The translations under genes were made by a program, and so were the position numbers. A DNA stretch of 64,000 nt, from the NCBI GenBank assembly GCA_040220855.1, contig JAVJVZ010000079.1, positions 48,504-112,503 on the forward strand. Direction: 5' to 3'. This document shows, piece by piece, positions 25,611 to 33,607 of this stretch. The first letter of the stretch is position 1, and each line of letters begins with the position of its first letter. The notes under the pieces are model-generated. The model was not told where the DNA came from, did no database searches, and was given only the letters and a program-made list of their open reading frames with translations. The DNA is from JACKNG01 sp040220855 (GTDB lineage: Bacteria; Pseudomonadota; Gammaproteobacteria; Ga0077536).

Positions 25611-26285
25611 TCATGCAGCGCAGCCGTGGTCGCTGGCGGTCACCTGTGCGGCGAGTTCGCTCGCGTAGCGGTCCTCGACCGGCAGGAAGCGCTCCTGCTT
25701 GTCGTCCCACGCCGTCACCATGCCGGTCTTGATGTCGTAGACCCAGCCGTGCAGGGCGAGCTTCTTCTTAGCCAGCGCGGCGGCGACGCTCGGGTGGGTG
25801 CGCAGGTGGTTGAGCTGCAGCACCACGTTCTGCTCGGTCAGCATCAGCATGCGCGCGCGATCGTCGAGATCGGCGCCGGTCTCGCGCACCACCTCGACGG
25901 CGGCTCGCGAGAAGCCGAGCCAGTCGCGCACGTGCGGCAGCCCGGCGACCATGTCGGGGTTCATGGCGCCCTTCATCGCGCCGCACTCGGTGTGGCCGCA
26001 GATCACCACGTGCGGCACTTCGAGCACAGCGACCGCGAACTCGATCGAGGCGGTCATCGCACCGGTGTTGAGGCCGTGCGGCGGGACGATGTTGCCGGCA
26101 TTGCGGCAGATGAAGAGTTCACCCGGCTCGGTCTGCGTGATCATCGCCGTTTCGATGCGGGAGTCCGAGCAGGTGATGAACAGCGCCTCCGGCGACTGTC
26201 CGAGGCTCAGGCGTTCGAAGAGATCTTTCTTGTGCGGGAACACCTCCTGCTGGAAGTGCACTACGCCCTTGACGAAGTTCGGCAT
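25611..26285 (-). CDS. Beta-class carbonic anhydrase
   Basis: A 224-residue beta carbonic anhydrase, interconverting CO2 and bicarbonate. Zinc ligands and catalytic dyad are in ITCSDSR (near residue 38) and VICGHTECGAMKG (near 98), with the RNAGNIVPPHG segment between. The ATG at 26285 follows AGGAAATCGAC and gives the family's usual beginning (MPNFVKGVVHFQQEVFP). The longer open frame upstream is not typical. Cytoplasmic. Cotranscription with the SulP gene 49 bases downstream is likely. Together they would take up and equilibrate bicarbonate. Confidence 0.93.
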   Translation of the reverse strand: MPNFVKGVVHFQQEVFPHKKDLFERLSLGQSPEALFITCSDSRIETAMITQTEPGELFICRNAGNIVPPHGLNTGAMTASIEFAVAVLEVPHVVICGHTECGAMKGAMNPDMVAGLPHVRDWLGFSRAAVEVVRETGADLDDRARMLMLTEQNVVLQLNHLRTHPSVAAALAKKKLALHGWVYDIKTGMVTAWDDKQERFLPVEDRYASELAAQVTASDHGCAA

Positions 26286-26709
26286 GTCGATTTCCTGTCG
26301 GTCGGGTTGTCGGGACAGCGTGCGCGAGCCGTCACGGCTCGCGGGCATCGCGTGCTCGCAATCCGCGAGCCAGCACCCCCGCTGCGACGCGCGCAGCGCT
26401 GTCACGTTCATTAGACATCGGGTATGCGCTTACGTACTGACCAAGCCGGCGAGAATTGGCGATAGATTTTAGTTATCAGTAGAGCGCGCGATCGATGCTG
26501 AATCGTTCCACAGCGCGCCCCGGCCGGCGACGAGCAACTAGCCACTGCCGCCCATGCCCGCGCACCAGAATGCCGCGTGCGCGCACCACGACGGTGCGAT
26601 CCGGGTTTGTCGCCAATCATTAATTCCATATATTTCATCGAGTTACGAATGGCCCCCGAATTGCAGTGATTTAGAGGTACTCATCACTCCGCAGCGGGAG
26701 ATCAGGATC
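26286..26709. other. Divergent non-coding region between carbonic anhydrase and protease genes
   Basis: A 424-base gap without a gene. Two stretches (26455-26490 and 26615-26680) are far richer in A/T than the surroundings, fitting promoters for the two divergent genes. A candidate for the protease gene is listed separately. I see no small gene or structured RNA. Confidence 0.5.
26607..26634 (+). promoter_or_regulatory. Sigma-70-like promoter candidate upstream of the protease gene
   Basis: TTGTCG (26607-26612), a 16-base spacer, and TATATT (26629-26634) in an A/T-rich island about 75 bases before the start codon. Confidence 0.35.
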
Positions 26710-27201
26710 ATGGCCAAACGCGCGACCGTTTTCGCCATCCTCGTCGGAATTCTCACCAGCGTGGCATGTAAGGCCGCTGATTTCGACATCGAGGTACCGC
26801 TGTCGCGCGCCGACTCGGGAAACTTCTACGTCGAGGGCGAATTGAATGGCAACGTCTCGGCCAGCTTCCTGGTCGACACCGGCTCCGGGCTGCTCACGGT
26901 GAGCGCCGAACTCCTCGACGAGCTCGAACGTCATGGCAAGGTCACCCGCAGCGGCCGCATGGCGGCCCGTCTCGCCAACGGGCGCTTGCAGGCAGTCAAC
27001 CTCTACCGTGTCGAGCGCTTCGTGCTTGGCGGCCACTGTGACCTCGGTGCCGTCGACGTCGCCGTGATGCCGGGTGCGCGCACCAACATCCTCGGACTCA
27101 ACATCCTGCAACGTGCCGCCCCGTTTGCGGTACACGTCACGCCGCCCAAGCTTGCGCTGAGCGCCTGCGGGCTCGTCGCCGAGGCTCTCGCGGCCCGCTG
27201 A
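26710..27201 (+). CDS. Exported retropepsin-like aspartic protease
   Basis: A 163-residue protein with a signal peptide (AKRATVFAILVGILTSVACKA) and a single retroviral-type aspartyl protease fold: the catalytic motif FLVDTGSGLLTVS near residue 56, the flap-like region following, and the second conserved turn ILGLNILQR near 133. Such single-domain enzymes work as homodimers and in bacteria are usually periplasmic. The cysteine before the cleavage site does not sit in a proper lipobox (SVAC). The ATG at 26710 follows a GGGAGATCAGG stretch. Target proteins are unknown; neighbours give no clue. Confidence 0.75.
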   Translation: MAKRATVFAILVGILTSVACKAADFDIEVPLSRADSGNFYVEGELNGNVSASFLVDTGSGLLTVSAELLDELERHGKVTRSGRMAARLANGRLQAVNLYRVERFVLGGHCDLGAVDVAVMPGARTNILGLNILQRAAPFAVHVTPPKLALSACGLVAEALAAR

Positions 27202-27248
27202 ACGCGTCCCGTCCGCTCGCGCAGCGGCGCGCGCACCTGCGCCGCCCG

Positions 27249-28184
27249 TCACTCGATGACGCTGACGACGTCCGGCAGACGTCGCGCGAGAATCTCCTTC
27301 ATATCGCCTGCGAGGCGCTGGAAGAACGCCCGTGACGGCGCCGCCGAACGCCACACCAGCGCATGCGCACGCACCACCGGCTCGCCATCGATCTCGGTCA
27401 CGACGAGCTGGCTCTGGTCGTGGATCTCAGACATCACGTACAGTGCCGGCAGGAAGGCGTGCCCCATGCCCATCACCACCATGTGGCGGAGTGCGTCGAG
27501 GCTGGTGCCCTGGTAGTCGCGCGAGAGCCGCGCGCCGAGCCGCTGGCAGAGCTGCTCGACCTGGCGATAGAAGCGATGATGCTCCTCGATACTGAGGATG
27601 TCCGCGTTACGCAGATCTTCGGCGGCGACCCCGTCGCGCTGGGCGAGTTCGTGGTCTTCGTGCACCACCAGCTTGACCGGTTCGCGGAACAGCGGGGTGA
27701 CCACGAACTCGTTGGAATCGAGTGGCAGCGGGCACAGCACGAGGTCGTGCCGCCCGCTCGACAGTCCCGTTTCGAGGTCGCGCTGGGTATCCTCGCGGAC
27801 ATAGAGGCGCAGGTTGGCGTACTGGCGGTGCAAATCAGGCAGCAAGTGGGGCAGCAGGTAGGGGCCGAGCGTCGGCGGAACGCCCAGCCGGTAGGTGCCG
27901 CCCGGCCCATTGCGCACGGTGTCCGCGGCGTCGACGAAACCATCGAGCTCCTCGATGACGCGCCGCGCATTGCCGAGCAGTTCGCGCCCCACCGGGGCGA
28001 GGCGCGTGCCGCTGCGCGAGCGTTCGAACAGGCGCACGCCAAGCAGCGTCTCGAGGGCGGAGATCTGTGCGGTCAGCGTTGGCTGGCTGATGCCGAGGCG
28101 CTCCGCGGCGCGCCGGAAGCTCTCGCACTCGGCCACCGCGAGGAAGTACTCGAGCTGGCGCAGCGACGGCTTGCCCTGTTGCAT
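27249..28184 (-). CDS. LysR family transcriptional regulator
   Basis: A 311-residue LysR-type regulator. The N-terminal winged helix (LRQLEYFLAVAECESFRRAAERLGISQPTLTAQISALETLLGVRLFERS) is followed by a substrate-binding domain with the OxyR/CatM-like layout (YRLGVPPTLGPYLLPHLLPDLH). The GTG codon just before the ATG at 28184 could also serve as start. It lies 27 bases from the ArsR gene on the same strand and may be cotranscribed with it. I see no cysteine pair like that of OxyR, so peroxide sensing by disulfide is not indicated. Target genes unknown. Confidence 0.88.
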   Translation of the reverse strand: MQQGKPSLRQLEYFLAVAECESFRRAAERLGISQPTLTAQISALETLLGVRLFERSRSGTRLAPVGRELLGNARRVIEELDGFVDAADTVRNGPGGTYRLGVPPTLGPYLLPHLLPDLHRQYANLRLYVREDTQRDLETGLSSGRHDLVLCPLPLDSNEFVVTPLFREPVKLVVHEDHELAQRDGVAAEDLRNADILSIEEHHRFYRQVEQLCQRLGARLSRDYQGTSLDALRHMVVMGMGHAFLPALYVMSEIHDQSQLVVTEIDGEPVVRAHALVWRSAAPSRAFFQRLAGDMKEILARRLPDVVSVIE

Positions 28185-28214
28185 CACGCGGCGCCGGAGG
28201 CCGCACGCGCGGCG

Positions 28215-28589
28215 CTAGTCATGCGACTCACGTTCGGCATTCGCCTGCGCCGCCCACAGGCGCCGCACCGCGCGGATCTTCGACTTGTCGATGTCGTGAC
28301 GTCGCCCCTCGATGAAGTCGAGCCCGGCGACGATCCAGGCCGCCATGTCGGGCTGCTGCAGGTGGTAATACCGGTGTCGCCCCTCGCGGCGCTCCTCGAC
28401 GATGCGGTGCGCGCGCAACAGCGAGAGATGCTGCGAGACACGCGTGCTGGCGAGGGCACTCGCCTCGGCCAGGGTGTTGACGTCCTTCTCGCCAGCACCG
28501 AGCTCCTCGATGAGGCGTATACGGTCGGGATGCGCCAGGAGCTTGAACATCTCGGCGAGCTCCCGGGCGACCAGCGCACGGCTCGGCAT
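28215..28589 (-). CDS. ArsR family transcriptional regulator without cysteines
   Basis: A 124-residue winged-helix protein of the ArsR/SmtB family (MFKLLAHPDRIRLIEELGAGEKDVNTLAEASALASTRVSQHLSLLRAHRIVEERREGRHRYYHL). There is no cysteine anywhere, so the metal-binding ELCVCDL-type site and the persulfide sensor site are absent; it must sense something else or act by another mechanism. The C-terminal extension (AAWIVAGLDFIEGRRHDIDKSKIRAVRRLW) is helical. ATG follows CGGGAGGAGACAACC. It is divergent from the export operon at 28742, with a palindrome between them. Confidence 0.88.
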   Translation of the reverse strand: MPSRALVARELAEMFKLLAHPDRIRLIEELGAGEKDVNTLAEASALASTRVSQHLSLLRAHRIVEERREGRHRYYHLQQPDMAAWIVAGLDFIEGRRHDIDKSKIRAVRRLWAAQANAERESHD

Positions 28590-28650
28590 GGTTGTCTCCT
28601 CCCGCTCGCGGGACCATGGTTCGACAACCTCAAGATTACTATTTACTTTG

Positions 28651-28675
28651 CGATATTAATAGCTTCAAATATTCG
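28651..28675. promoter_or_regulatory. A/T-rich imperfect palindrome, candidate ArsR operator
   Basis: CGATATT (28651-28657) and AATATTCG (28668-28675) form an imperfect inverted repeat across a 10-base centre, in a short A/T-rich island between the divergent ArsR and export-operon genes. Position and symmetry fit an ArsR-family binding site that could control both directions. Confidence 0.4.
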
Positions 28676-28741
28676 CAGATATGGAACAATTAACATGACC
28701 TTGCCGGCACAGCCGCCGAAAGTCTCGCGAGGGCGACCGCG

Positions 28742-30475
28742 ATGAGCATGAGCGCGCCGCCACGCGGCGTGTACGAACTCTACCGGCTGATCCTCAAGCC
28801 GGAGCGCCGCTTCTACGTGCTGATGCTGGTCTACGGCGTCGCGGTCAGCGCGTTGTCATTGTCGGTGCCGTTATCGGTCCAGGTCCTGATTGGCACGGTG
28901 GTCAATTCTGCGCTGGTGAACCAGGTCATCGTACTGGCCATCGTGCTGTTCGCCCTGCTCGGCTTGTCCGGCCTGTTCGCTGCCGTACAGGTCTACCTGA
29001 TGGAGCTGTTCGAGCGACGCTTCTTCTCCCGCATCGTCTCCGAAGTGACACTGCGCCTGGTCTACGCTGAACCGAATCACATGGCGAGCATCAATCGCGA
29101 CGAGCTGGTCAACCGTTACTTCGACATCATGACGGTGCAGAAGAGCCTGCCGCCCCTGCTGACCGGCGGCCTCGCGACCGCACTGCAGAGCATGGTAGGC
29201 ATCGCGGTGACGTCCTTCTATCACCCGCTGTTCATCCTCTTCAACGCGCTCGTGGTACTGATTGCCTATCTCGTCTTCCGGCTCTTCGATCGCGGCGCTG
29301 CGCGCTCGTCGGTCGCGCTGTCGACAACCAAGTACGACGCGGCCAACTGGCTGGAAACGCTGGCGCGTTCGAACAGCTTCTTCAAATCGCGCCGCACCAT
29401 CGAATTCGCGCTGACCCGGACCGGCCAGGTGCGGGAGGATTACATCCGCAATCATCGCCGCCACTTTCATTACACCTTCGCGCAGATCGTGGGCTTCCTG
29501 CTGCTCTACGCAGTGGCCAGCGCAACCCTGCTCGGCTTCGGCGGCTGGCTGGTCATCATCGGCCAGCTCACCATCGGCCAGCTGGTCGCCGCGGAACTCA
29601 TTCTTACCGCGATTTTCTACGGCCTGACCCGTATCGGCTATTACCTCGAGCTCTACTACGACCTGTACGCTGCGATGAACAAGCTGCTGCATCTCTACCT
29701 GCTGCCCGCGGAGACGCCTCACAGCGATCGCATCGACGACGACTGGCAGCCCACCGTCCGCTTCGAGCGCATCAGCATGAATCTGCCGAGCGGCCGCTTC
29801 GCGCTCGAGCTCGAGCTGCCGGCACACAGCCTGACGCTCGTGGCCACGCGCTCGAGCACGCAGATCAAAGCGATCACCGACATGCTGCTCGGTCACAGCC
29901 GCCCCGCACACGGCCGGGTCCTGCTCGGCCCGCACGAAGTCGATGACTTCGATCTCCACCATCTGCGTGACCTCGTGCAGGTGATCGATGCGACGCCGCT
30001 GCCGGAGTGTTCCATTGCCGAATTCCTCGACATCGCCGAGCCCGGCATCACGCGTGCGCGCATGCGCACGCTGCTCGACGTCGTCGGCCTGCACACGGAG
30101 ATCGGCGGCATCGACGGGATGCTCGACGCACCGCTCACGCCCTACGGCCATCCGCTGTCGGTGGCTGGCGTCATCAAGCTGAAGATTGCTTTCGCCCTCG
30201 CGGCGCGGCCGTGTCTGCTGGTGTTGAGCCCTGCTTTCGACATGCTCAGCCAGGAAGCGCGAACGGGCACCCTCGCCCACCTGCGCGAGGAACGCCGCAT
30301 GACCGTGCTGTGCTTTTCCCACCGGCGCGACCTGCCCCTGTTCGATAATTACGTGATGTGCGATTTCGATCGCCAGCTGCGTTGCGAGAACCTCGAGGCC
30401 CTGCTCGAGGCGAGCGAACACGGTAGCGGCGCCCTGCCCGCGACGCATGCCGGCTCCCCGGAAACGACGCCATGA
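28742..30475 (+). CDS. ABC-exporter-like membrane protein with degenerate nucleotide-binding domain
   Basis: A 577-residue protein with the fold order of type I secretion ABC exporters: six membrane helices (about 20-300), then a C-terminal domain of ATPase size. The ATPase motifs are lost. The Walker A position reads LVATRSSTQIKAI (near 366) instead of GxxGxGKS/T, the signature position reads LSVAGVIKLK (near 472) instead of LSGGQ, and the Walker B position reads CLLVLSPAFDML, lacking the DE pair. Only a switch-like SHRR remains. It is first in an operon with an HlyD-type adaptor (ATGA overlap) and a TolC-type protein. It may act as a non-hydrolysing partner, or couple to another energy source. 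Confidence 0.75.
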   Translation: MSMSAPPRGVYELYRLILKPERRFYVLMLVYGVAVSALSLSVPLSVQVLIGTVVNSALVNQVIVLAIVLFALLGLSGLFAAVQVYLMELFERRFFSRIVSEVTLRLVYAEPNHMASINRDELVNRYFDIMTVQKSLPPLLTGGLATALQSMVGIAVTSFYHPLFILFNALVVLIAYLVFRLFDRGAARSSVALSTTKYDAANWLETLARSNSFFKSRRTIEFALTRTGQVREDYIRNHRRHFHYTFAQIVGFLLLYAVASATLLGFGGWLVIIGQLTIGQLVAAELILTAIFYGLTRIGYYLELYYDLYAAMNKLLHLYLLPAETPHSDRIDDDWQPTVRFERISMNLPSGRFALELELPAHSLTLVATRSSTQIKAITDMLLGHSRPAHGRVLLGPHEVDDFDLHHLRDLVQVIDATPLPECSIAEFLDIAEPGITRARMRTLLDVVGLHTEIGGIDGMLDAPLTPYGHPLSVAGVIKLKIAFALAARPCLLVLSPAFDMLSQEARTGTLAHLREERRMTVLCFSHRRDLPLFDNYVMCDFDRQLRCENLEALLEASEHGSGALPATHAGSPETTP

Positions 30476-31548
30476 GCTCTGCCGACCACGCGTCCATTCG
30501 GTCGCTCGACACGTTTGCTTCGACATCCCACCGCGACCGGTTGCTGAACACCTTGCCGGCCAGGCTGCCACCTGTCGTACGGGTCATCGCCGGGCTCATC
30601 GTCCTGCTGGTGACCGCGACGGTCGCCCTCTTGTGGCTGGTACCCTGGGTGCAGACGGCCGCCGGCAGCGGTCAGATCGTCGCACTCGACCCTGCCGATC
30701 GCGTGCAGGCCATCAATGCGCTGGTCGAGGGGCGCATCAACCGCTGGTTCGTCCGCGATGGCAGCGTCGTCAAGGCGGGCGACCCGATCGTCGAGATTTC
30801 CGACATCGACCCGCGCTTCATCGAGCGGCTCGAAGCCGAACGCGCCGCGCTCGCCCACCGTCTGGAGGCGGCGCGCGTCGCCACCGAGACCGCCAAGCTG
30901 GACTACACGCGCCAGGAGAACCTCTACGAAGAGGGCCTCAGCTCACGCAAGGACTTCGAGGCGGCCAAGATCAAGTACCAGGAGATGCTTGCCAACGAAG
31001 CCAGCGCCCGTGCCGCGTTGAACAAGGCCGACATCGGCGTCTCGCGCCAGTCGTCGCAGGTCGTTCGCGCGCCGCAGGACGGCCGTATCGTGCACATCGT
31101 CGCCGGTACCACGGCCACCGTGGTCAAGGCCGGCGAAGCCATCGCGACCTTCGCACCTGCGCACGTCGAGCGCGCGGTCGAGGTGTACCTGAGCGGGCTC
31201 GATGCACCCCTGGTCGAGGCCGGGCTAACCGCGCGCATCATGTTCGAGGGCTGGCCCGCGGTGCAGTTCAGCGGCTGGCCGGAGGCAGCGCTGGGCACCT
31301 TTCCGGGCATCGTGCTTACGGTGGACCCGATGGCCCAGGCGAACGGTCGTTTCCGCGCACTGATCCGCGAGGATCCGAGTGAGCCGTGGCCGGCCGATCG
31401 CTACCTGCGCCTCGGCGGCCAGGCACGCGCATGGGTCCAGCTGAGCGAGGTACGCCTCGGTTACGAGCTCTGGCGCCAGCTCAACCGCTTCCCGCCCAAG
31501 CCGCCGCAGCCGACACCGGCGAGCGACCCGGGGGCGGTCAAGCAGTGA
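30472..31548 (+). CDS. HlyD/MFP family periplasmic adaptor
   Basis: A 358-residue membrane-fusion protein. One membrane helix (residues about 42-64) is followed by the lipoyl-like half (ALVEGRINRWFVRDGSVVKAGDPIVEISD), a helical hairpin (about 115-195, with long heptad stretches) and the returning lipoyl half (QVVRAPQDGRIVHIVAGTTATVVKAGEAIATFAP), then beta-barrel domains. It links an inner-membrane exporter to an outer-membrane channel, here the flanking ABC-like and TolC-like proteins. Start overlaps the ABC stop (ATGA), and its stop overlaps the next start (GTGA). Its hallmarks are intact, unlike the ABC partner's. Confidence 0.87.
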   Translation: MSSADHASIRSLDTFASTSHRDRLLNTLPARLPPVVRVIAGLIVLLVTATVALLWLVPWVQTAAGSGQIVALDPADRVQAINALVEGRINRWFVRDGSVVKAGDPIVEISDIDPRFIERLEAERAALAHRLEAARVATETAKLDYTRQENLYEEGLSSRKDFEAAKIKYQEMLANEASARAALNKADIGVSRQSSQVVRAPQDGRIVHIVAGTTATVVKAGEAIATFAPAHVERAVEVYLSGLDAPLVEAGLTARIMFEGWPAVQFSGWPEAALGTFPGIVLTVDPMAQANGRFRALIREDPSEPWPADRYLRLGGQARAWVQLSEVRLGYELWRQLNRFPPKPPQPTPASDPGAVKQ

Positions 31549-32939
31549 CTGCCCTGCGCCGCCTCCTCATCGCCGGCGCGCTGCTTGCCGGCGCCGCCGC
31601 TGCGCGCGCCGAGCTCACGCTCGATGCCGTGCTCGCGTCGTCGCTCGAGCACTTCCCTGCGATTCAGTCCGCCGTGCAGGAAACGCTCATTCGCGAGGGT
31701 CGCGTGACCGGTGCACTGGGCGCCTTCGACCTCGCGCTCGAGCAGGATGCCAAGCTGCGTTCGGGTTACTACGACGGGCGCACCCTCGACAGCCGGGTGG
31801 TCAAGCCTCTGCCGCTGGCGAACGCCAGGGCGTTCGCCGGCTATCGCCTCAGTAACGACGATTTCCCCGTCTACGAAGACGAGTACGTAACGACTGACGG
31901 CGGCGAATTCAATCTCGGCGTGGTGCTCTCGTTGTGGCGCGACCGCGCCATCGACTCGCGCCGCTTCGAGCTGGCCGCCGCTCGCCTCGGTGTACGCGAG
32001 GCCGAGCTCGACCTTCTGCTGGCGCGCATCACGACGCAGCGCAACGCGACGCGCGCATACTGGTCGTGGGTCATCGCAGGCAAGCGACTGCAAGTGTACG
32101 AAGAACTCGTGGCGCTCGCGGAACAGCGCATGCGCGCGTTCGAGCAACGCGCCGCTGCCGGCGACATCGCCGAGATCTTCATCGTCGAGAACCGCCAGAA
32201 CCTGTTACGTCGCCAGGCGCTCGCTACCGATGCCCGGCGCGAGTTCGCGGCGCGCGCAATCGAATTGTCGCTGTACCTGCGCGATGCCGAAGGCGGGCCG
32301 CTGCTACCGGCGCCCGGGACGCTGCCCAGGGAGCTTCCCTCGGCGAAGACAGCCATCGCGGATACCGACGCGCTCGCCGCCGAGGTCCTCGCCATCCGTC
32401 CCGAACTGGCTCGTCTCGACAACCGCCTTGCCATCGAGCGCAAACGCCTCGCGCTCGCCGAGAACGAACTGATGCCGCGCGTCGATCTTGGTCTGAAGGG
32501 CGCACACGACGTCGGCGCGGGACCGCGGTCGCGCCAGGGCTTCGAGGCGGTCGTCGACCTGACGGTCTCGATCCCGCTCGAGACACGGCGCGGCCGCGGC
32601 CGCGTTGCCGAATCGCGTGCGCGCATGAACCAGATCGAGCTCGACCGCCTGCTGCTCGAACAGCGCCTGACCAACGAAGTACGCAAGCTCGGTACGAATA
32701 TCAATGCGATCCGCGAGTTCGTCGCGCTGACCGCCGAGGAGGCCGTCCAGGCCGAAACCATGGAGGAAGCCGAACGCAAGCGTTTTACTGCGGGTGCAAG
32801 CGACTTCTTCCTGGTCAACCTGCGCGAGGAACGCAGTGCGGACGCCGAGATCCGCAACCTCGATGCGCGCTTGCGTTACCTCCACGGGGTCGCCGACCTC
32901 AACGCCATCACCATCGACCGCACGGCGCTGGGCTTGTGA
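31545..32939 (+). CDS. TolC family outer-membrane efflux protein
   Basis: A 464-residue outer-membrane factor with a signal peptide (LRRLLIAGALLAGAAAARA). Two OEP repeats are visible: long helices around residues 140-220 (RRFELAAARLGVREAELDLLLARITTQRNATRAYW) and again 360-455 with LPRVDLGLKG-type strand segments before them. GTG start within the adaptor stop codon, giving a signal peptide at once; longer upstream readings run through the adaptor gene. It completes the three-part export operon. Substrate unknown. Confidence 0.85.
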   Translation: MTALRRLLIAGALLAGAAAARAELTLDAVLASSLEHFPAIQSAVQETLIREGRVTGALGAFDLALEQDAKLRSGYYDGRTLDSRVVKPLPLANARAFAGYRLSNDDFPVYEDEYVTTDGGEFNLGVVLSLWRDRAIDSRRFELAAARLGVREAELDLLLARITTQRNATRAYWSWVIAGKRLQVYEELVALAEQRMRAFEQRAAAGDIAEIFIVENRQNLLRRQALATDARREFAARAIELSLYLRDAEGGPLLPAPGTLPRELPSAKTAIADTDALAAEVLAIRPELARLDNRLAIERKRLALAENELMPRVDLGLKGAHDVGAGPRSRQGFEAVVDLTVSIPLETRRGRGRVAESRARMNQIELDRLLLEQRLTNEVRKLGTNINAIREFVALTAEEAVQAETMEEAERKRFTAGASDFFLVNLREERSADAEIRNLDARLRYLHGVADLNAITIDRTALGL

Positions 32940-33052
32940 GAGCAAGTCGTCGATCACGCGCGACGCGGTCGCTTCTCCGCCCCGCTTTCTTTGCCTTTTG
33001 CCCGGTGGCGCGCGAAGATACGACCAATATCCTGAATCGGAGATCCATCACC

Positions 33053-33439
33053 TTGTCGACCCGTCGTTCCCCTTGTCTCATCACTGTCGCCAGCGTGCTG
33101 CTGGCGGCTTCGACCGCGGTCGACGCGGAGCAGGTCAGCGCCGAGTGCCGTGGTGTCGCCGCCGGCGTCGTGGCCGCGATGCGCGCTGCCGGCGAACTTT
33201 CCGGCGACGATGCCGTATCGACCGCCGTGCTCGCTGCCCGGCGCGCCTGCGCGGCCGCCCGCGAAGGTCTCGGCCCGGCCACCGCACTCGCCGATGGCGA
33301 CCCCGCCGTCGCCCAGCAGGAGGCGAGCGACGAGGAGGAAGAGGAGAAGTCGGCCGGCAAGCAGTTGTGGGACCTGTTCACCGGCGATCGCGATCTCAAG
33401 CCCGGCAACGAGCGGCTGCGCCGCCTGAAGACGCAGTAA
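33053..33439 (+). CDS. Small acidic exported protein downstream of the export operon
   Basis: A 128-residue protein, not matched to any family I recognise. The TTG at 33053 follows GGAG about 12 bases before it and gives a signal peptide (CLITVASVLLAASTAVDA). The mature part has a Cys-rich-Ala helix (CRGVAAGVVAAMR ... ARRACAAAREG), a Glu run (DEEEEEK) and a C-terminal GKQLWDLFTGDRDLKPGNERLRRL segment. It lies 113 bases after the TolC-like gene in the same direction, so it may be a partner or lipid-free periplasmic accessory. An earlier GTG at 33005 is possible but leaves no clean signal peptide. Confidence 0.55.
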   Translation: MSTRRSPCLITVASVLLAASTAVDAEQVSAECRGVAAGVVAAMRAAGELSGDDAVSTAVLAARRACAAAREGLGPATALADGDPAVAQQEASDEEEEEKSAGKQLWDLFTGDRDLKPGNERLRRLKTQ

Positions 33440-33531
33440 GTCCATTCCCGCTGCCGTCACCGCGCAGCGGCGGTCGGTCCGCGCCGGACCACTCGCAGCT
33501 GCACCGCCTGCCCTTCTCCACTCAACACCCG

Positions 33532-33570
33532 ACAAACGAAAACGCCCCGGCACGTCGCCGTGCCGGGGCG
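33532..33570 (-). terminator. Intrinsic terminator of the TorF-type porin gene
   Basis: Perfect 11-base arms (33543-33553 and 33560-33570) with a 6-base loop. Read on the minus strand they are followed by TTTTCGTTTG. The hairpin could also act on the convergent gene ending at 33439, though the T-tract favours the minus strand. Confidence 0.75.
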
Positions 33571-33607
33571 TCCACATCGATGGCGTAGCGCCCGTGGGCG
33601 CGCGCGA

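Noticed and set aside
26411..26638. Possible small gene in the carbonic anhydrase/protease gap
   Set aside because: No ribosome-binding site or recognisable protein pattern; the A/T-rich stretches look like promoters.
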